In this document: piece after piece, positions 24,051 through 34,149 of the stretch
Numbering within the stretch: the stretch's first letter is position 1
How the letters are laid out: each line of letters opens with the position of its first letter
Assembly (NCBI GenBank): GCA_030549495.1
Contig: JAUIRK010000949.1
Coordinates: 1 to 64,000 of the forward strand
Direction of reading: 5' to 3'
Source of the DNA: Nectonema munidae
Taxonomy: Eukaryota; Nematomorpha; Nectonematoida; Nectonematidae
Length of the DNA: 64,000 nucleotides
The notes under the pieces: model-generated
Told to the model about the DNA's origin: nothing
Databases searched by the model: none
Seen by the model: only the letters and a program-made list of their open reading frames with translations
Translations under genes and position numbers: made by a program

Positions 24051-26461
24051 CTTTAGAATGTCTGTAATGTAACTAAGTTTGTGTTAGAGTACATTTTTAA
24101 TTGTAAGCGATGGAGACCCAATAAGTTAAAACTCTGTACTTTATAGTATCCAATCTCGTTTAAAACTGAGTCAAATTTTAAGTCAAATTCTAAAAATTGA
24201 ATCTGAAACATCTTAGGAAGTTTCTTTATTGTTTTTTAAGCGATACTTCATATTTCTGTCATGCTTTATATTATCTGGTTCATTTTCAATGTCTTCAATA
24301 TTAAAAACAAATTGTAAAGCTTCTTAGGTTTCATGTCGTGACATTTTTTCATTTTTCTTTCTTCATTGTGCTTTTTGGAATTAGAATCAAAATAATAATT
24401 TTTAATTTACAAATCGTTAGGATTATGTTCATTAGTTGAATAAAAAAAATTAGAGCTAACAGAAAAGTTTTCTCCTTTTTGGCAATTGTTCAACTTAGAT
24501 TTACTTATTTTTCAACAGTTAACATTGATTTCATTTTTCTCAGTGGTATTCAATTCCTAAAATTCACACTTTTAGTTAATTAAAAAGTTGTTAAATATTT
24601 CTTTTCTTTTACTTTGTAGAACAAAATGATTTCGAGTAAAATTTTATCATTGGGCTAAAAAAAATATTTTGATACAGAAAAAAAACTATTTTTTGATTTC
24701 TTGACATTTCTGCCCAAAATTTTCCTGTTGAATGTGTTAGAAATTCAAAATTCTCATAATTTGGGAAAAAAGAAAATACTAGAACATTAACTTCACTTGC
24801 TGCAAAAAATATAGATAAATTCGGGCAAAATTTTATTGTAGAAGGTAATCAAAGTAAATTAGAGTAATAAGGATTTATAACAATGTCATTCTGAAGATTC
24901 TCGTTTACATGTATTTATTGAAGAAACACACTTTTCGTAAGCTTGGATTTATTTTTGAAATTTCAGAGCATTATATTTTCTAATTTTAGTAGAGAGCAAA
25001 GTGGAGTAGGGCTCCAGGCGAAACCACTATAAAAAAAGCGTGCCAAGTGTAGTACCTCTTGGGTGGTATGGAAAACTACACAGAATTGATTATTAAAAAA
25101 TGGAAGACAAATCTTATGTCTGGATGTATTGGTTTGAGAACAAATTTTATATGTCTGGATATCATATTCATGTATCGAATAAGATTAAAAATAAAAGCCT
25201 TCAAAAGTTTTTGCAATAATATTTTCGGTTACAACAGTTACAAATTTCAAAATTCCATCCATATTGTTTCCAATATAATTTTTGTGTTAACTGATTTTCT
25301 TTCGATTTGGATTTATGAAAAAATACGGTCAAGAAGTATTATCAGCACTACGAACATTAGTACTTCCATTGTAATTCATAACAACTACAATCATAAAATT
25401 TTCATTTTATTCTCTCTATTTTTAAAATATGTTTACTTATCTTTTTTTCACCCTCAAATATTCGTCTTTATGAATTTGACACAGGAATATTGAATTATTT
25501 AGCCATATGACGCCAATCAAAATTTTTATTAATATAAATTGCTAACATTTTAGTTTTTTATCCTCCCATTCTCTTCTTTTTTAACCCTATTATTGACGGC
25601 CTATTTTCATTTCCTCAGTGACGGGGGGAGGAGGCTATTTTAGCCCCCCTCGGTTTTTCTTGAATGATTGCAAATTTTTACAAAATTTTCGCGTGAACCT
25701 AAATGATTGATTGCGAATCTGATCGCGACATTTATTTTTTTATAAAAATCAATCAAACTTGCCAAAAATTGATTGATATTTGACAGCTCAACAAAAAAAG
25801 AAATTTTTTTGTTAAATGGGGGTATAAACGAACTGTCTTTCTCCTTCAAATAAAATGATGCGCATCAAAATATGCCTCTACAGAATCCTTGTTAGTATTT
25901 AATTAATTTCATTAAAAAATACCTTCATTGAATTCTGTATAAAATCCCGTTTTTATTTCCATATCATCTTCAGTTATATTTTCTTTTTATGCAACTTTGT
26001 TTTGCCTACTTATACTTATATTTGTTCTGTGACAAAATAAATTACATATATAGCTACGTATAACTATTTATTTTTATATGGTCTGATGAGTTCGTTGTGG
26101 TGGGAGAGTTGTTGGTTTTAGCGTCCGTTATATATTTAAGGTTAACGACCTGTGTTTTGTGCGCATATTTTTGCTTTTACGCTAACTAAATTTACACGTT
26201 ATGGTAACATAGATTTAATTTTAACGCATCATACCAAATACATGCATTTGATTGGTTTAAGCCCTACTAATTTTTTTGTTTGAACATGCATAGCTTGGTG
26301 TGTCTTGAAATGTTTTCATTTACGCAATTTTCATCAACAATCGTTACCACCTTTATTTGGAAGAAGGTAAATAATTTACAACAAATATTTTTACACATAT
26401 CATTTTAAAACAAACAATATATATTTATACAATAAAGTCTGTATTTAGCGCACTATACACA

Positions 26462-28534
26462 ATGGGGTCCACAAGTAAAGACACGCAATTTACAAGGTTA
26501 ACCTTAGATAAAATTTCAAAAAAATATGTTCTATTAGAACAAGATGAAAACATAAACATGAACGAGATAGAAATTTTCATAGAAGCACTAGAAAAAAAAT
26601 ATGAACTGGATATAGAACAAAAAGGTAATCCAATGAAAAGGAAGCTAAATGAAGAAGATAAAAGTGTGAAAAGGATTAATGTTGAAAATATGAATAACAG
26701 AGAAGAAGTAGGAAACTCAAAATCAAGAAATATAGAAGAAAAGAAACCGCGTTATGTAAAAATTAAAAGTAAAGCAGAACTGAAACAAGAAGAAAACATA
26801 AGCATAGCCCTTTATCATTTCAGTGAAGCACTAGAAAAAAAATATGAACTGGATATAGAACAAAAAGGTAACCCAATGAAAAGGAAGCGAAATGAAGAAG
26901 ATAAAAGTGTGAAAAGGATTAATGTTGAAAATTTGAATAACAGAGAAGAAGTAGGAAACTCAAAATCAAGAAATATAGAAGAAAAGAAACCGCGTTATGT
27001 AAAAATTAAAAGTAAAGCAGAACTGAAACAAGAAGAAAACATAAGCATAGCCCTTGATCATTTCAGTGAAGCAATAGAAAAAAAATATGGACTGGATATA
27101 GAACAAAAAGGTAATCCAATGAAAAGGAAGCGAAATGAAGAAGATAAAAGTGTGAAAAGGATTAATGTTGAAAATATGAATAATAGAGAAGAAGTAGGAA
27201 ACTCAAAATCAAGAAATATAGAAGAAAAGAAACCGCGTTATGTAAAAATTAAAAGTAAAACAGAACTGAAACAAGAAGAAAACATAAGCATAGCCCTTGA
27301 TCATTTCAGTGAAGCAATAGAAAAAAAATATGGACTGGATATAGAACAAAAAGGTAACCCAATGAAAAGGAAGCGAAATGAAGAAGATAAAAGTGTGAAA
27401 AGGATTAATGTTGAAAATTTGAATAACAGAGAAGAAGTAGGAAACTCAAAATCAAGAAATATAGAAGAAAAGAAACCGCGTTATGTAAAAATTAAAAGTA
27501 AAGCAGAACTGAAACAAGAAGAAAACATAAGCATAGCCCTTGATCATTTCAGTGAAGCACTAGAAAAAAAATATGGACTGGATATAGAACAAAAAGAAGG
27601 TAATCCCATGAAAAGGAAGCGAAATGAAGAAGATAAAAGTGTGAAAAGGATTAATGTTGAAAATTTGAATTACCATGAGGAAACAGGAAACTCAAAATCA
27701 AAAAATATAAATGAAGAAAAGAAAACGCGTTATGTAAAAATTAAAAATAAAGCAGAAACACTTAAATCAAAAGAAAACACAAATAGACGCTGGTTTAAAA
27801 TTTTCGTTGACACACTAAAAAATATCTATGAGCAAGATATAGAACAAAAAGAAGAAAATCCTGTGAAAAGAAGTCGAAATGAAGAAGATAAAAGTGTGAA
27901 AAGGATTAATGCTGAAAATTTGAATTACCACGAAGAAACAGGAAACTCAAAATCAAAAAATATAAATGAAAAGAAAACGCGTTATGTAAAAATTAAAAAT
28001 AAAGCAGAAACACTTAAATCGAAAGAAAACACAAATAGACGTTGGTTTAAAATGTTCGTTGACACACTAAAAAATATCTATGAGCAAGATATAGAACAAA
28101 ATCCTGTGAAAAGAAGTCGAAATGAGGAAGATAAAAGTGTGAAAAGGATTAATGTTGAAAATTTGAATTACCACGAAGAAACAGGAAACTCAAAAAATAT
28201 AAATGCTGTCAAAATTAGAAGTAAAGCAGAACTGAAACAAGACGAAAACATGATCATGAGAGATATAGATAATTTCACTGAAACACAAAAAAAACTATAT
28301 AGACTGGATATAGAACAAAAAAGAGGAAATCCTGAGAAAAGGAGGCGAACTGAAGAAAAAAGTGTGAAAAGGATAAATTTTGAAAATTTCAATTTCCAAG
28401 AAGAAACAGAAAACTCAATAGCACGTTACGTAAAAATAAGAAGTAGAGCAGGAAATTGTGTACAACTGAAAAAATACGAAAACAAACATAGCAGAGATAG
28501 ACAATTACATTGCCGCAATAGAAAAAAAATATGA
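26462..28534 (+). CDS. Charged 81-residue-repeat protein, unit 6 copy (690 aa)
   Basis: Identical in design to the unit 5 protein but with four common-type repeats, lacking exactly one three-repeat block (243 residues, 729 bp). Leader, both variant repeats, divergent repeat and basic C-terminal tail are the same. Intact and open. The single 87-bp element upstream of this copy means its presumed control region is shorter than in the sister genes. Confidence 0.75.
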   Translation: MGSTSKDTQFTRLTLDKISKKYVLLEQDENINMNEIEIFIEALEKKYELDIEQKGNPMKRKLNEEDKSVKRINVENMNNREEVGNSKSRNIEEKKPRYVKIKSKAELKQEENISIALYHFSEALEKKYELDIEQKGNPMKRKRNEEDKSVKRINVENLNNREEVGNSKSRNIEEKKPRYVKIKSKAELKQEENISIALDHFSEAIEKKYGLDIEQKGNPMKRKRNEEDKSVKRINVENMNNREEVGNSKSRNIEEKKPRYVKIKSKTELKQEENISIALDHFSEAIEKKYGLDIEQKGNPMKRKRNEEDKSVKRINVENLNNREEVGNSKSRNIEEKKPRYVKIKSKAELKQEENISIALDHFSEALEKKYGLDIEQKEGNPMKRKRNEEDKSVKRINVENLNYHEETGNSKSKNINEEKKTRYVKIKNKAETLKSKENTNRRWFKIFVDTLKNIYEQDIEQKEENPVKRSRNEEDKSVKRINAENLNYHEETGNSKSKNINEKKTRYVKIKNKAETLKSKENTNRRWFKMFVDTLKNIYEQDIEQNPVKRSRNEEDKSVKRINVENLNYHEETGNSKNINAVKIRSKAELKQDENMIMRDIDNFTETQKKLYRLDIEQKRGNPEKRRRTEEKSVKRINFENFNFQEETENSIARYVKIRSRAGNCVQLKKYENKHSRDRQLHCRNRKKI

Positions 28535-28629
28535 ACTAGATATAGAATAAAAAAAAACGAAAACCTGAGAAAAATAGACGAACCCAGCATATAAAGGGTA
28601 AGGAAAAAATATTTTTGTATGCTTTAGAA

Positions 28630-28996
28630 ACTCGGAGTCCCATGAGGGCCAAATGAGTGAGTTTGTGTTTTCATGAGGGCCGCACTCCTACAATTATATT
28701 TAAAGTTGTTCAATAAAAATTATTGCAGAATATTTTACTTTTAACTTAGAAACATGTAATGGTTTGGTTATATTCAAAAATGCAAGTACAAAGTCATGTA
28801 TAGTTAAACAAAATAATTTAATTAAAAAATTAGCAAGGATATAAATCTGTTCTTTATTTTAATATAAAAAAAGTTTAAAAAGCAACATACATGGCCCACA
28901 TGTATTTGAATGAACTACAAATGAAATCTGTGTGGGCCGCAAATCTGCTTGTAATGGGACGCATGCGGCCCGCGGGCCGCATGTTTGACATGGCTG
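28630..28996 (+). mobile_element. hAT-type non-autonomous element in unit 6
   Basis: Same insertion with both copies of the 8-bp duplication. Right-subfamily variant. Confidence 0.75.
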
Positions 28997-29500
28997 CTTT
29001 AGAATGTCTGTAATGTAACTAAGTTTGTGTTAGAGTACATTTTTAATTGTAAGCGATGGTGAGACCCAATAAGTTAAAACTCTGTACTTTATAGTATCCA
29101 ATCTCGTTTAAAACTGAGTCAAATTTTAAGTCAAATTCTAAAAATTGAATCTGAAACATCTTAGGAAGTTTCTTTATTGTTTTTTAAGCGATACTTCATA
29201 TTTCTGTCATGCTTTATATTATCTGGTTCATTTTCAATGTCTTCAATATTAAAAACAAATTGTAAAGCTTCTTAGGTTTCATGTCGTGACATTTTTTCAT
29301 TTTTCTTTCTTCATTGTGCTTTTTGGAATTAGAATCAAAATAATAATTTTTAATTTACAAATCGTTAGGATTATGTTCATTAGTTGAATAAGAAAAATTA
29401 GAGCTAACAGAAAAGTTTTCTCCTTTTTGGCAATTGTTCAACTTAGATTTACTTATTTTTCAACAGTTTTAATAACATTGATTTCATTTTTCTCAGTGGT

Positions 29501-30244
29501 ATTCAATTCCTAAAATTCACACTTTTAGTTAATTAAAAAGTTGTTAAATATTTCTTTTCTTTTACTTTGTAGAACAAAATGATTTCGAGTAAAATTTTAT
29601 CATTGGGCTAAAAAAATATATTTTGATACAGAAAAAAAACTATTTTTTGATTTCTTGACATTTCTGCCCAAAATTTTCCTGTTGAATGTGTTAGAAATTC
29701 AAAATTCTCATAATTTGGGAAAAAAGAAAATACTAGAACATTAACTTCACTTGCTGCAAAAAATATAGATAAATTCGGGCAAAATTTTATTGTAGAAGGT
29801 AATCAAAGTAAATTAGAGTAATAAGGATTTATAACAATGTCATTCTGAAGATTCTCGTTTACATGTATTTATTGAAGAAACACACTTTTCGTAAGCTTGG
29901 ATTTATTTTTGAAATTTCAGAGCATTATATTTTCTAATTTTAGTAGAGAGCAAAGTGGAGTAGGGCTCCAGGCGAAACCACTATAAAAAAAGCGTGCCAA
30001 GTGTAGTACCTCTTGGGTGGTATGGAAAACTACACAGAATTGATTATTAAAAAATGGAAGACAAATCTTATGTCTGGATGTATTGGTTTGAGAACAAATT
30101 TTATATGTCTGGATATCATATTCATGTATCGAATAAGATTAAAAATAAAAGCCTTCAAAAGTTTTTGCAATAATATTTTCGGTTACAACAGTTACAAATT
30201 TCAAAATTCCATCCATATTGTTTCCAATATAATTTTTGTGTTAC
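29501..30244 (+). repeat. Macrosatellite unit 7, truncated
   Basis: First 744 bp of a unit of the right subfamily. Identity to the other units stops after 'tttgtgtta' at about 30243, where an LTR-like sequence begins. The protein-coding half is absent. Confidence 0.93.
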
Positions 30245-30437
30245 TGTAATAATAAAACGCTGAAGATCTTTATTACACGATAAAATGCGAGTTAGAGAAA
30301 GACGAATGCACACACACACATATTTATAAGTATAATGCTCAATTTAACTTAGAATGGAAAATTCAATTAATAATCAGAAGGTATATACAATTAACAGGTA
30401 CAATTAACTTGAATTGTTCTAATATGACATTCACCCC
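30245..30437 (-). mobile_element. Copia-like LTR remnant with adjacent polypurine tract
   Basis: Read on the minus strand, 30429-30245 starts TGTCATATTAG, contains AATAAAG near its end and finishes TTATTATTACA, the TG...CA layout of a short LTR (185 bp). The purine-rich GGGGTGAA (30437-30430) just before it is where a 3' LTR has its polypurine tract. The flanking bases (gttac and ttcac) do not match as a target duplication, and no Copia coding remains were recognised beside it. This looks like the end of a truncated old element that forms the edge of the macrosatellite array. Confidence 0.5.
30309..30321. repeat. (CA)n microsatellite
   Basis: Six CA dinucleotides inside the LTR-like sequence. 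Confidence 0.9.
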
Positions 30438-30599
30438 ATGTAGGAAATAATTCATCACGATTTAGATTTTAACATCTAATTTCTGATTCGAAGATTTATT
30501 TTTAAGATCTAAAATATAAAAATTTATTAAAAAAAGTAACAAAAATTGATTCATACTTTTTAAATATTCTTTGCACTGGTTTTTTCCAATGTTAGGCTA

Positions 30600-32068
30600 T
30601 TTTTTGATTACTAACCTGCCATCAGAAGAAAGAAAATTCGGCTTTACAAAATCACGTTGATTGATGGAAATAAAATTGTGGTAAAATTTTTCTTTTTCTT
30701 GTTCTCACAACTTTCCATAATCGTGAGTAGAGATTCCAAATTTTTTAGTTGATCAGAAATGTAAAAATTTCCAGAAGCTCTAATTGCACTTTTCATAAGT
30801 TCTTCATACTTGACTTGATCATAAAGAGCATCAATCATCATACTGATTTTTATTGGCTTCCCGTTCTGTTTGCTTTTAAGAACATGATTTGCTCTATTAT
30901 TTTTCCAATCATAAGAAATGTAAAGACGATTTTTTCTATTTTTAAAATGATATTTTTGAATCTTAGGAAACAATTTCTTTTTAAAATATTCAATAACTTC
31001 ATGAATATAATTATTTTCAAAATTTTTATTTTCAACAAAAATTCATAATTTGAACAAGTTAATTATTACATTTTCATTAAAGATAAAATTTACATACTTT
31101 TTTAATTAAGTAATTAAATCAGTCTTTTCATTAAAGCAAATGGTTCAAATCTTGTTTGTTTTCAATTTGCAAAACTCTTGCTGCACTCAAACGTGAGGTG
31201 GCTTTCCAAAGAAAAATTCTCAAAATGATACTATGGAAATAAGCCCATTATTTCTGCAAAGTAAACTATACAGTAGACATGCATGTAGAATTTTCGGATG
31301 TCCGTTTTCATATATTTCTATCATATTTAGTGAACATATTTGAATATACCTTACCCGTCCTCATTCTTTTGTCAACATTTTTCAATTATAATTTCACTAA
31401 AACTAGACCTTGATATCAGTTTGGAGTTAATCCTTTTATTTCTTCTCAAAGTTAACGCCAATGATACTTGTTGAGTATTGCAAATGGTTCGTTTACAGAT
31501 TTTCATAAAATTTCAAAAATGTAGAAAATTTTTAGGAAATACAAAGAATTTATTAGTTTATAATATTTATTATTTTTATTGAAAAACATACCATAAGCTT
31601 CTGTTAATTGAAATTTCGATCAAAATATCCAAATTAACGCCATCTACAAATTCACCACGAGGTAACAAAATAACCAAAATTTCAAAAACAACACATATGA
31701 TGATATTTTTTATTTTCAAAATAATTTAGATGAAACTAAGAAAAAAATTTACATGTTGTTATTTGATGTGGTCAGATATATTTTTCTACACGAATTTCAT
31801 CATTGAAAAATAGCGTGGAGTAAAAAGCGATGCTTGGTATTGCGAGGGTTATTAATTGTGTCTGGTCTATTCCTATAGGAATAACTTTTTTCTCTAAATA
31901 CGTGGAGACATTATCTTTTAAATGCCTTGTGGATAATAAAATATTAACCTCAGGTAAGCAAAATTGCGCAGATTTTATTAAGGCTGCTTCCTGTTCCTTT
32001 CCAAATATGAGATTATGTTTTTGTGAATAAAAATGAATTTTGCTTAAAATCATTGAACGCAAATACAT
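30600..32068 (-). pseudogene. MULE-type transposase remnant, split by a piggyBac piece
   Basis: Two minus-strand pieces in the right order. The N-terminal piece (32068-31850) reads FGKEQEAALIKSA ... STRHLKDNVS, which fits the MULE stretch following the second catalytic Asp (TDGE-like motif, then the H-LKDN helix). In this copy the Asp-Gly of that motif is not recognisable. The C-terminal piece (31038-30644) has RLYISYDWKNNRANHVLK and ALYDQV..EELMKSAIRASG, matching the 'WTNN-E--NHVLK' and 'Q--EL-RAI-G-G' segments of invertebrate MULE transposases. Between them sits a roughly 500-bp piggyBac-related segment (31350-31848) inserted into the coding region. A related N-terminal piece lies at 38545-38849. 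The element no longer encodes a working enzyme. Confidence 0.6.
31350..31848 (+). mobile_element. piggyBac 3'-end fragment (copy of 52580-53075)
   Basis: About 500 bp aligned along nearly its whole length with 52580-53075, from cttacccgtcctcattc to the terminus TGCGAGGG (31841-31848). It is followed by TTAT rather than TTAA. Its left boundary is the same as that of the other copy's similarity, so it may be a short non-autonomous derivative rather than a random piece. It interrupts the MULE remnant. Confidence 0.65.
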
Positions 32069-32399
32069 AAAAAAAACTCGTTGAAAATGTCAAAAGTTGA
32101 TTCAAAAGGAAGAAAAATAGTCCTGAGAATATAGCATTTCTCTAACTACTTTTATTAAAAATATAAGAACACTGAAAAACAGTGATTGTGACAAAAAATG
32201 GTCCTAAATTATAGGTTTTATCGATTCCTAATACAATTCAACCCCTTTATTAAATAAGATCATTCATTTTTAATCATTCATGTGCAAAACTTGAGAATCT
32301 GTATGGCAAAATTATTACTGGTCCTCTACCAGTTCAAAAACATATACGCTCCTAAGTACTCATATAAACAAATAGAACTTTCTTCATCATCCAACCACG

Positions 32400-32748
32400 A
32401 AATCCGTGTCTTAAAATTTTGATTACTTTTGAGCAGCGAATAATATCTATTCAGTATAAAACAAGATCTCTTTGTGCAATATCATTTAAGCGGCTCATGA
32501 GCCTTTTGGATTGCACAGTTTTCTTTTTTTTAATATATTTTTTTATTATTAATGTGTGTCTTTTTGTTATGTTAATTTTAATGTGTCACATTTTGATTTT
32601 TCTATATTTCGAGTTATTCTTCTACTTTTTTTTTAATTCAAACAGCTTTGATGGAGTTTGATTCCACTCACTTAAATTATAATCATTAATACATTATGTA
32701 ATCATTGTCACTCATGTTTAGTTTCAAATAAACTTCTTCTTCTTCTTA
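32400..32748 (+). mobile_element. LINE 3' end with AATAAAC(TTC)n tail
   Basis: A short reading (RIISIQYKTRSLCAISFKRL) resembles the last residues of a Jockey/CR1-like polymerase. It is followed by an AT-rich untranslated stretch and AATAAACTTCTTCTTCTTCTT, the sort of short-repeat tail seen on some insect-type LINEs. Only the tail is convincing. The next LINE fragment begins directly after it. Confidence 0.35.
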
Positions 32749-32749
32749 G

Positions 32750-33110
32750 TATAAAACATGAGTTATATTTGCTATTAAACTTAACTTTTGTTTTTTGACC
32801 CGAAAATAATTTATAAAACTTATCATTTTTCTTATAAATGTGGACCAAACTGCAATCAATACGAAACACTTCATCATCTTCTACTTTCCTGCTCCCACTA
32901 CAACCACGCAAGAATCTTAAACGCCCACTATCTAATTTCTACACTTTCATATCCGAACCTCCTCAATGCCCTAAACTCTCTCAATATCTTCTTAGAGTCA
33001 AACTTGCAAACTTCGAAAACAGAGACTTCTCAAACCACATCAACTCGCATAAAAAACCAATAAAAAGAAAATCTACACAAATAACTACACTATTTTCTTT
33101 TATTTAAGAC
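32750..33110 (+). pseudogene. LINE (Jockey/I-like) ORF2 C-terminus
   Basis: The frame 32788-33063 reads CGPNCNQYETLHHLLLSCSH followed by YNHARILN, the C-C-T-H-L-C-R zinc-binding tail that ends Jockey- and I-type polyproteins. No reverse transcriptase core precedes it, so this is a 5'-truncated copy, which is usual for LINE insertions. A downstream 300 bp (33110-33420) is C-rich on this strand and may be its untranslated tail. I see nothing else there. Confidence 0.6.
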
Positions 33111-33425
33111 ATATATTCTTTAACATCAATCATCCTTTAAATCACCTCAAAAATCCAACTTCAAATTCCCTCAACAACTACCTCAAAAAAGAAATCTCTC
33201 AAACTCCCTCAACAACTAACCAATTTCTCCAAGGCCCCTCACCCTTAATAAATTCGCAAGCCTCCATCTATACAATTTTTTCGAACTTCAACTTTATACC
33301 TTTTCAAGAATTTTGCAAGCATATGGAAAAGTCCGTTAGTGCTTAGATATTTCTTCCTACCCACCTACACTTTATGAAAAACAATAGTGATGTTCTTTTT
33401 ATTGGTTTAAGGTGTCATCATATTT

Positions 33426-34140
33426 TTGATTTTTATTCAAGAATGTTCTTTATGTTGTAAATACGGGCACAATTCCTCATCTTGTAAAAATATCTCTACT
33501 CCGGTCTGCAAATACTGTTCGGAAAACATGAATCTGAATCATGTCCTATTTTCGAAAACAGAGAATTTTTTAAATGTTCTAAAATTGAGTAAGTTTAACC
33601 CATTAAGCCCCAATGTTCCCATTTGGGAACATAAGTAATTTCATCTTCGTCTGCTTTTTCCAATGACTTTGAATATAAATCGTCTGCGTTTTTTTAAATA
33701 TCGTCTGATTTCTATGGTACTTAATGGGTTTTTAAAACCATGATGCTTTTGATTCAAACTGCCCTATTAGGAAGACTATTTGTTATAGCTTCTATTAGGT
33801 TGAAAACAAACGAACAATATGACCTCTACTATCAACCTAGATTTTAATATAATCTTTCTTCCAACATTGATTTTGACTATTATACAGTAGAAAGTCTTTT
33901 TAAAAGAGTTATTACTGATTTAAATAATTTTTCTATTTTTCATCTTCTGTCCTAGTTTTTCTAAAAATTATGATGACTTAATGAAATTAATTCTCATCAC
34001 ATTAATGTTCTTGCTTTAAGGAAAATATGGAAACCTAATTCAAATTTAAAAATTAACTCTTATAATGTTATAAGCATAGAGCACGAACAGTATAAGGGTG
34101 ATGGTATTGGTATGTATATTAATAGGAAATATAGGCTACG
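33426..34140 (+). pseudogene. LINE fragment: ORF1 zinc knuckle and start of endonuclease
   Basis: 33426-33590 reads CSLCCKYGHNSSSCKN then C..C....LNH, a pair of CCHC-like knuckles as in LINE ORF1. After an inserted MITE, a stretch around 34020-34130 reads KPNSNLKINSYNVI, then HEQYKGDGIGMYINRKY, matching the 'GY-V-R-DR--GGG-A-YI' segment of the AP-type endonuclease. The pieces lie in different frames with stops between them, so the copy is dead. It points the same way as the tail at 32750 but is not continuous with it. Confidence 0.5.
33599..33728. mobile_element. 130-bp TTAA-type MITE
   Basis: Ends are CCCATTAAG and CTTAATGGG, a 9-bp perfect inverted repeat. A TTAA (33595-33598) lies directly before the left end. 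Near the left end is the short palindrome GTTCCCATTTGGGAAC. This is the usual shape of a piggyBac-type miniature element. It sits inside the LINE fragment. Confidence 0.65.
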
Positions 34141-34149
34141 TAGTTTTAG

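Larger units (their letters stand above)
18722..24547 (+). repeat. Macrosatellite unit 5
   Basis: Longest unit (5826 bp), with seven common-type repeats arranged as two copies of a three-repeat block plus one. The gene is fully open (933 codons). Confidence 0.95.
24548..29500 (+). repeat. Macrosatellite unit 6
   Basis: 4953 bp, with four common-type repeats: the three-repeat block of unit 5 once, plus one. It has also lost one copy of the 87-bp direct repeat with its 63-bp spacer. A few extra bases near 29467-29475 mark its end. Confidence 0.95.
1..30244 (+). repeat. Macrosatellite array, six units plus a truncated seventh
   Basis: The sequence that opens the window (attcaattcctaaaattcac) recurs at 4625, 8760, 13140, 18722, 24548 and 29501, giving head-to-tail units of 4624, 4135, 4380, 5582, 5826 and 4953 bp and a last copy of 744 bp. 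Outside the internal 243-bp repeats the copies differ by only scattered single bases, so amplification or homogenisation is recent. Each unit has one large open frame in its second half and a hAT-type insertion after it. The window probably begins inside the array, because position 1 is only my chosen anchor. The right end is abrupt, in the middle of a unit, against an LTR. Confidence 0.97.

Noticed and set aside
30749-31048. 99-codon plus-strand frame
   Set aside because: Shadow of MULE coding text on the minus strand.
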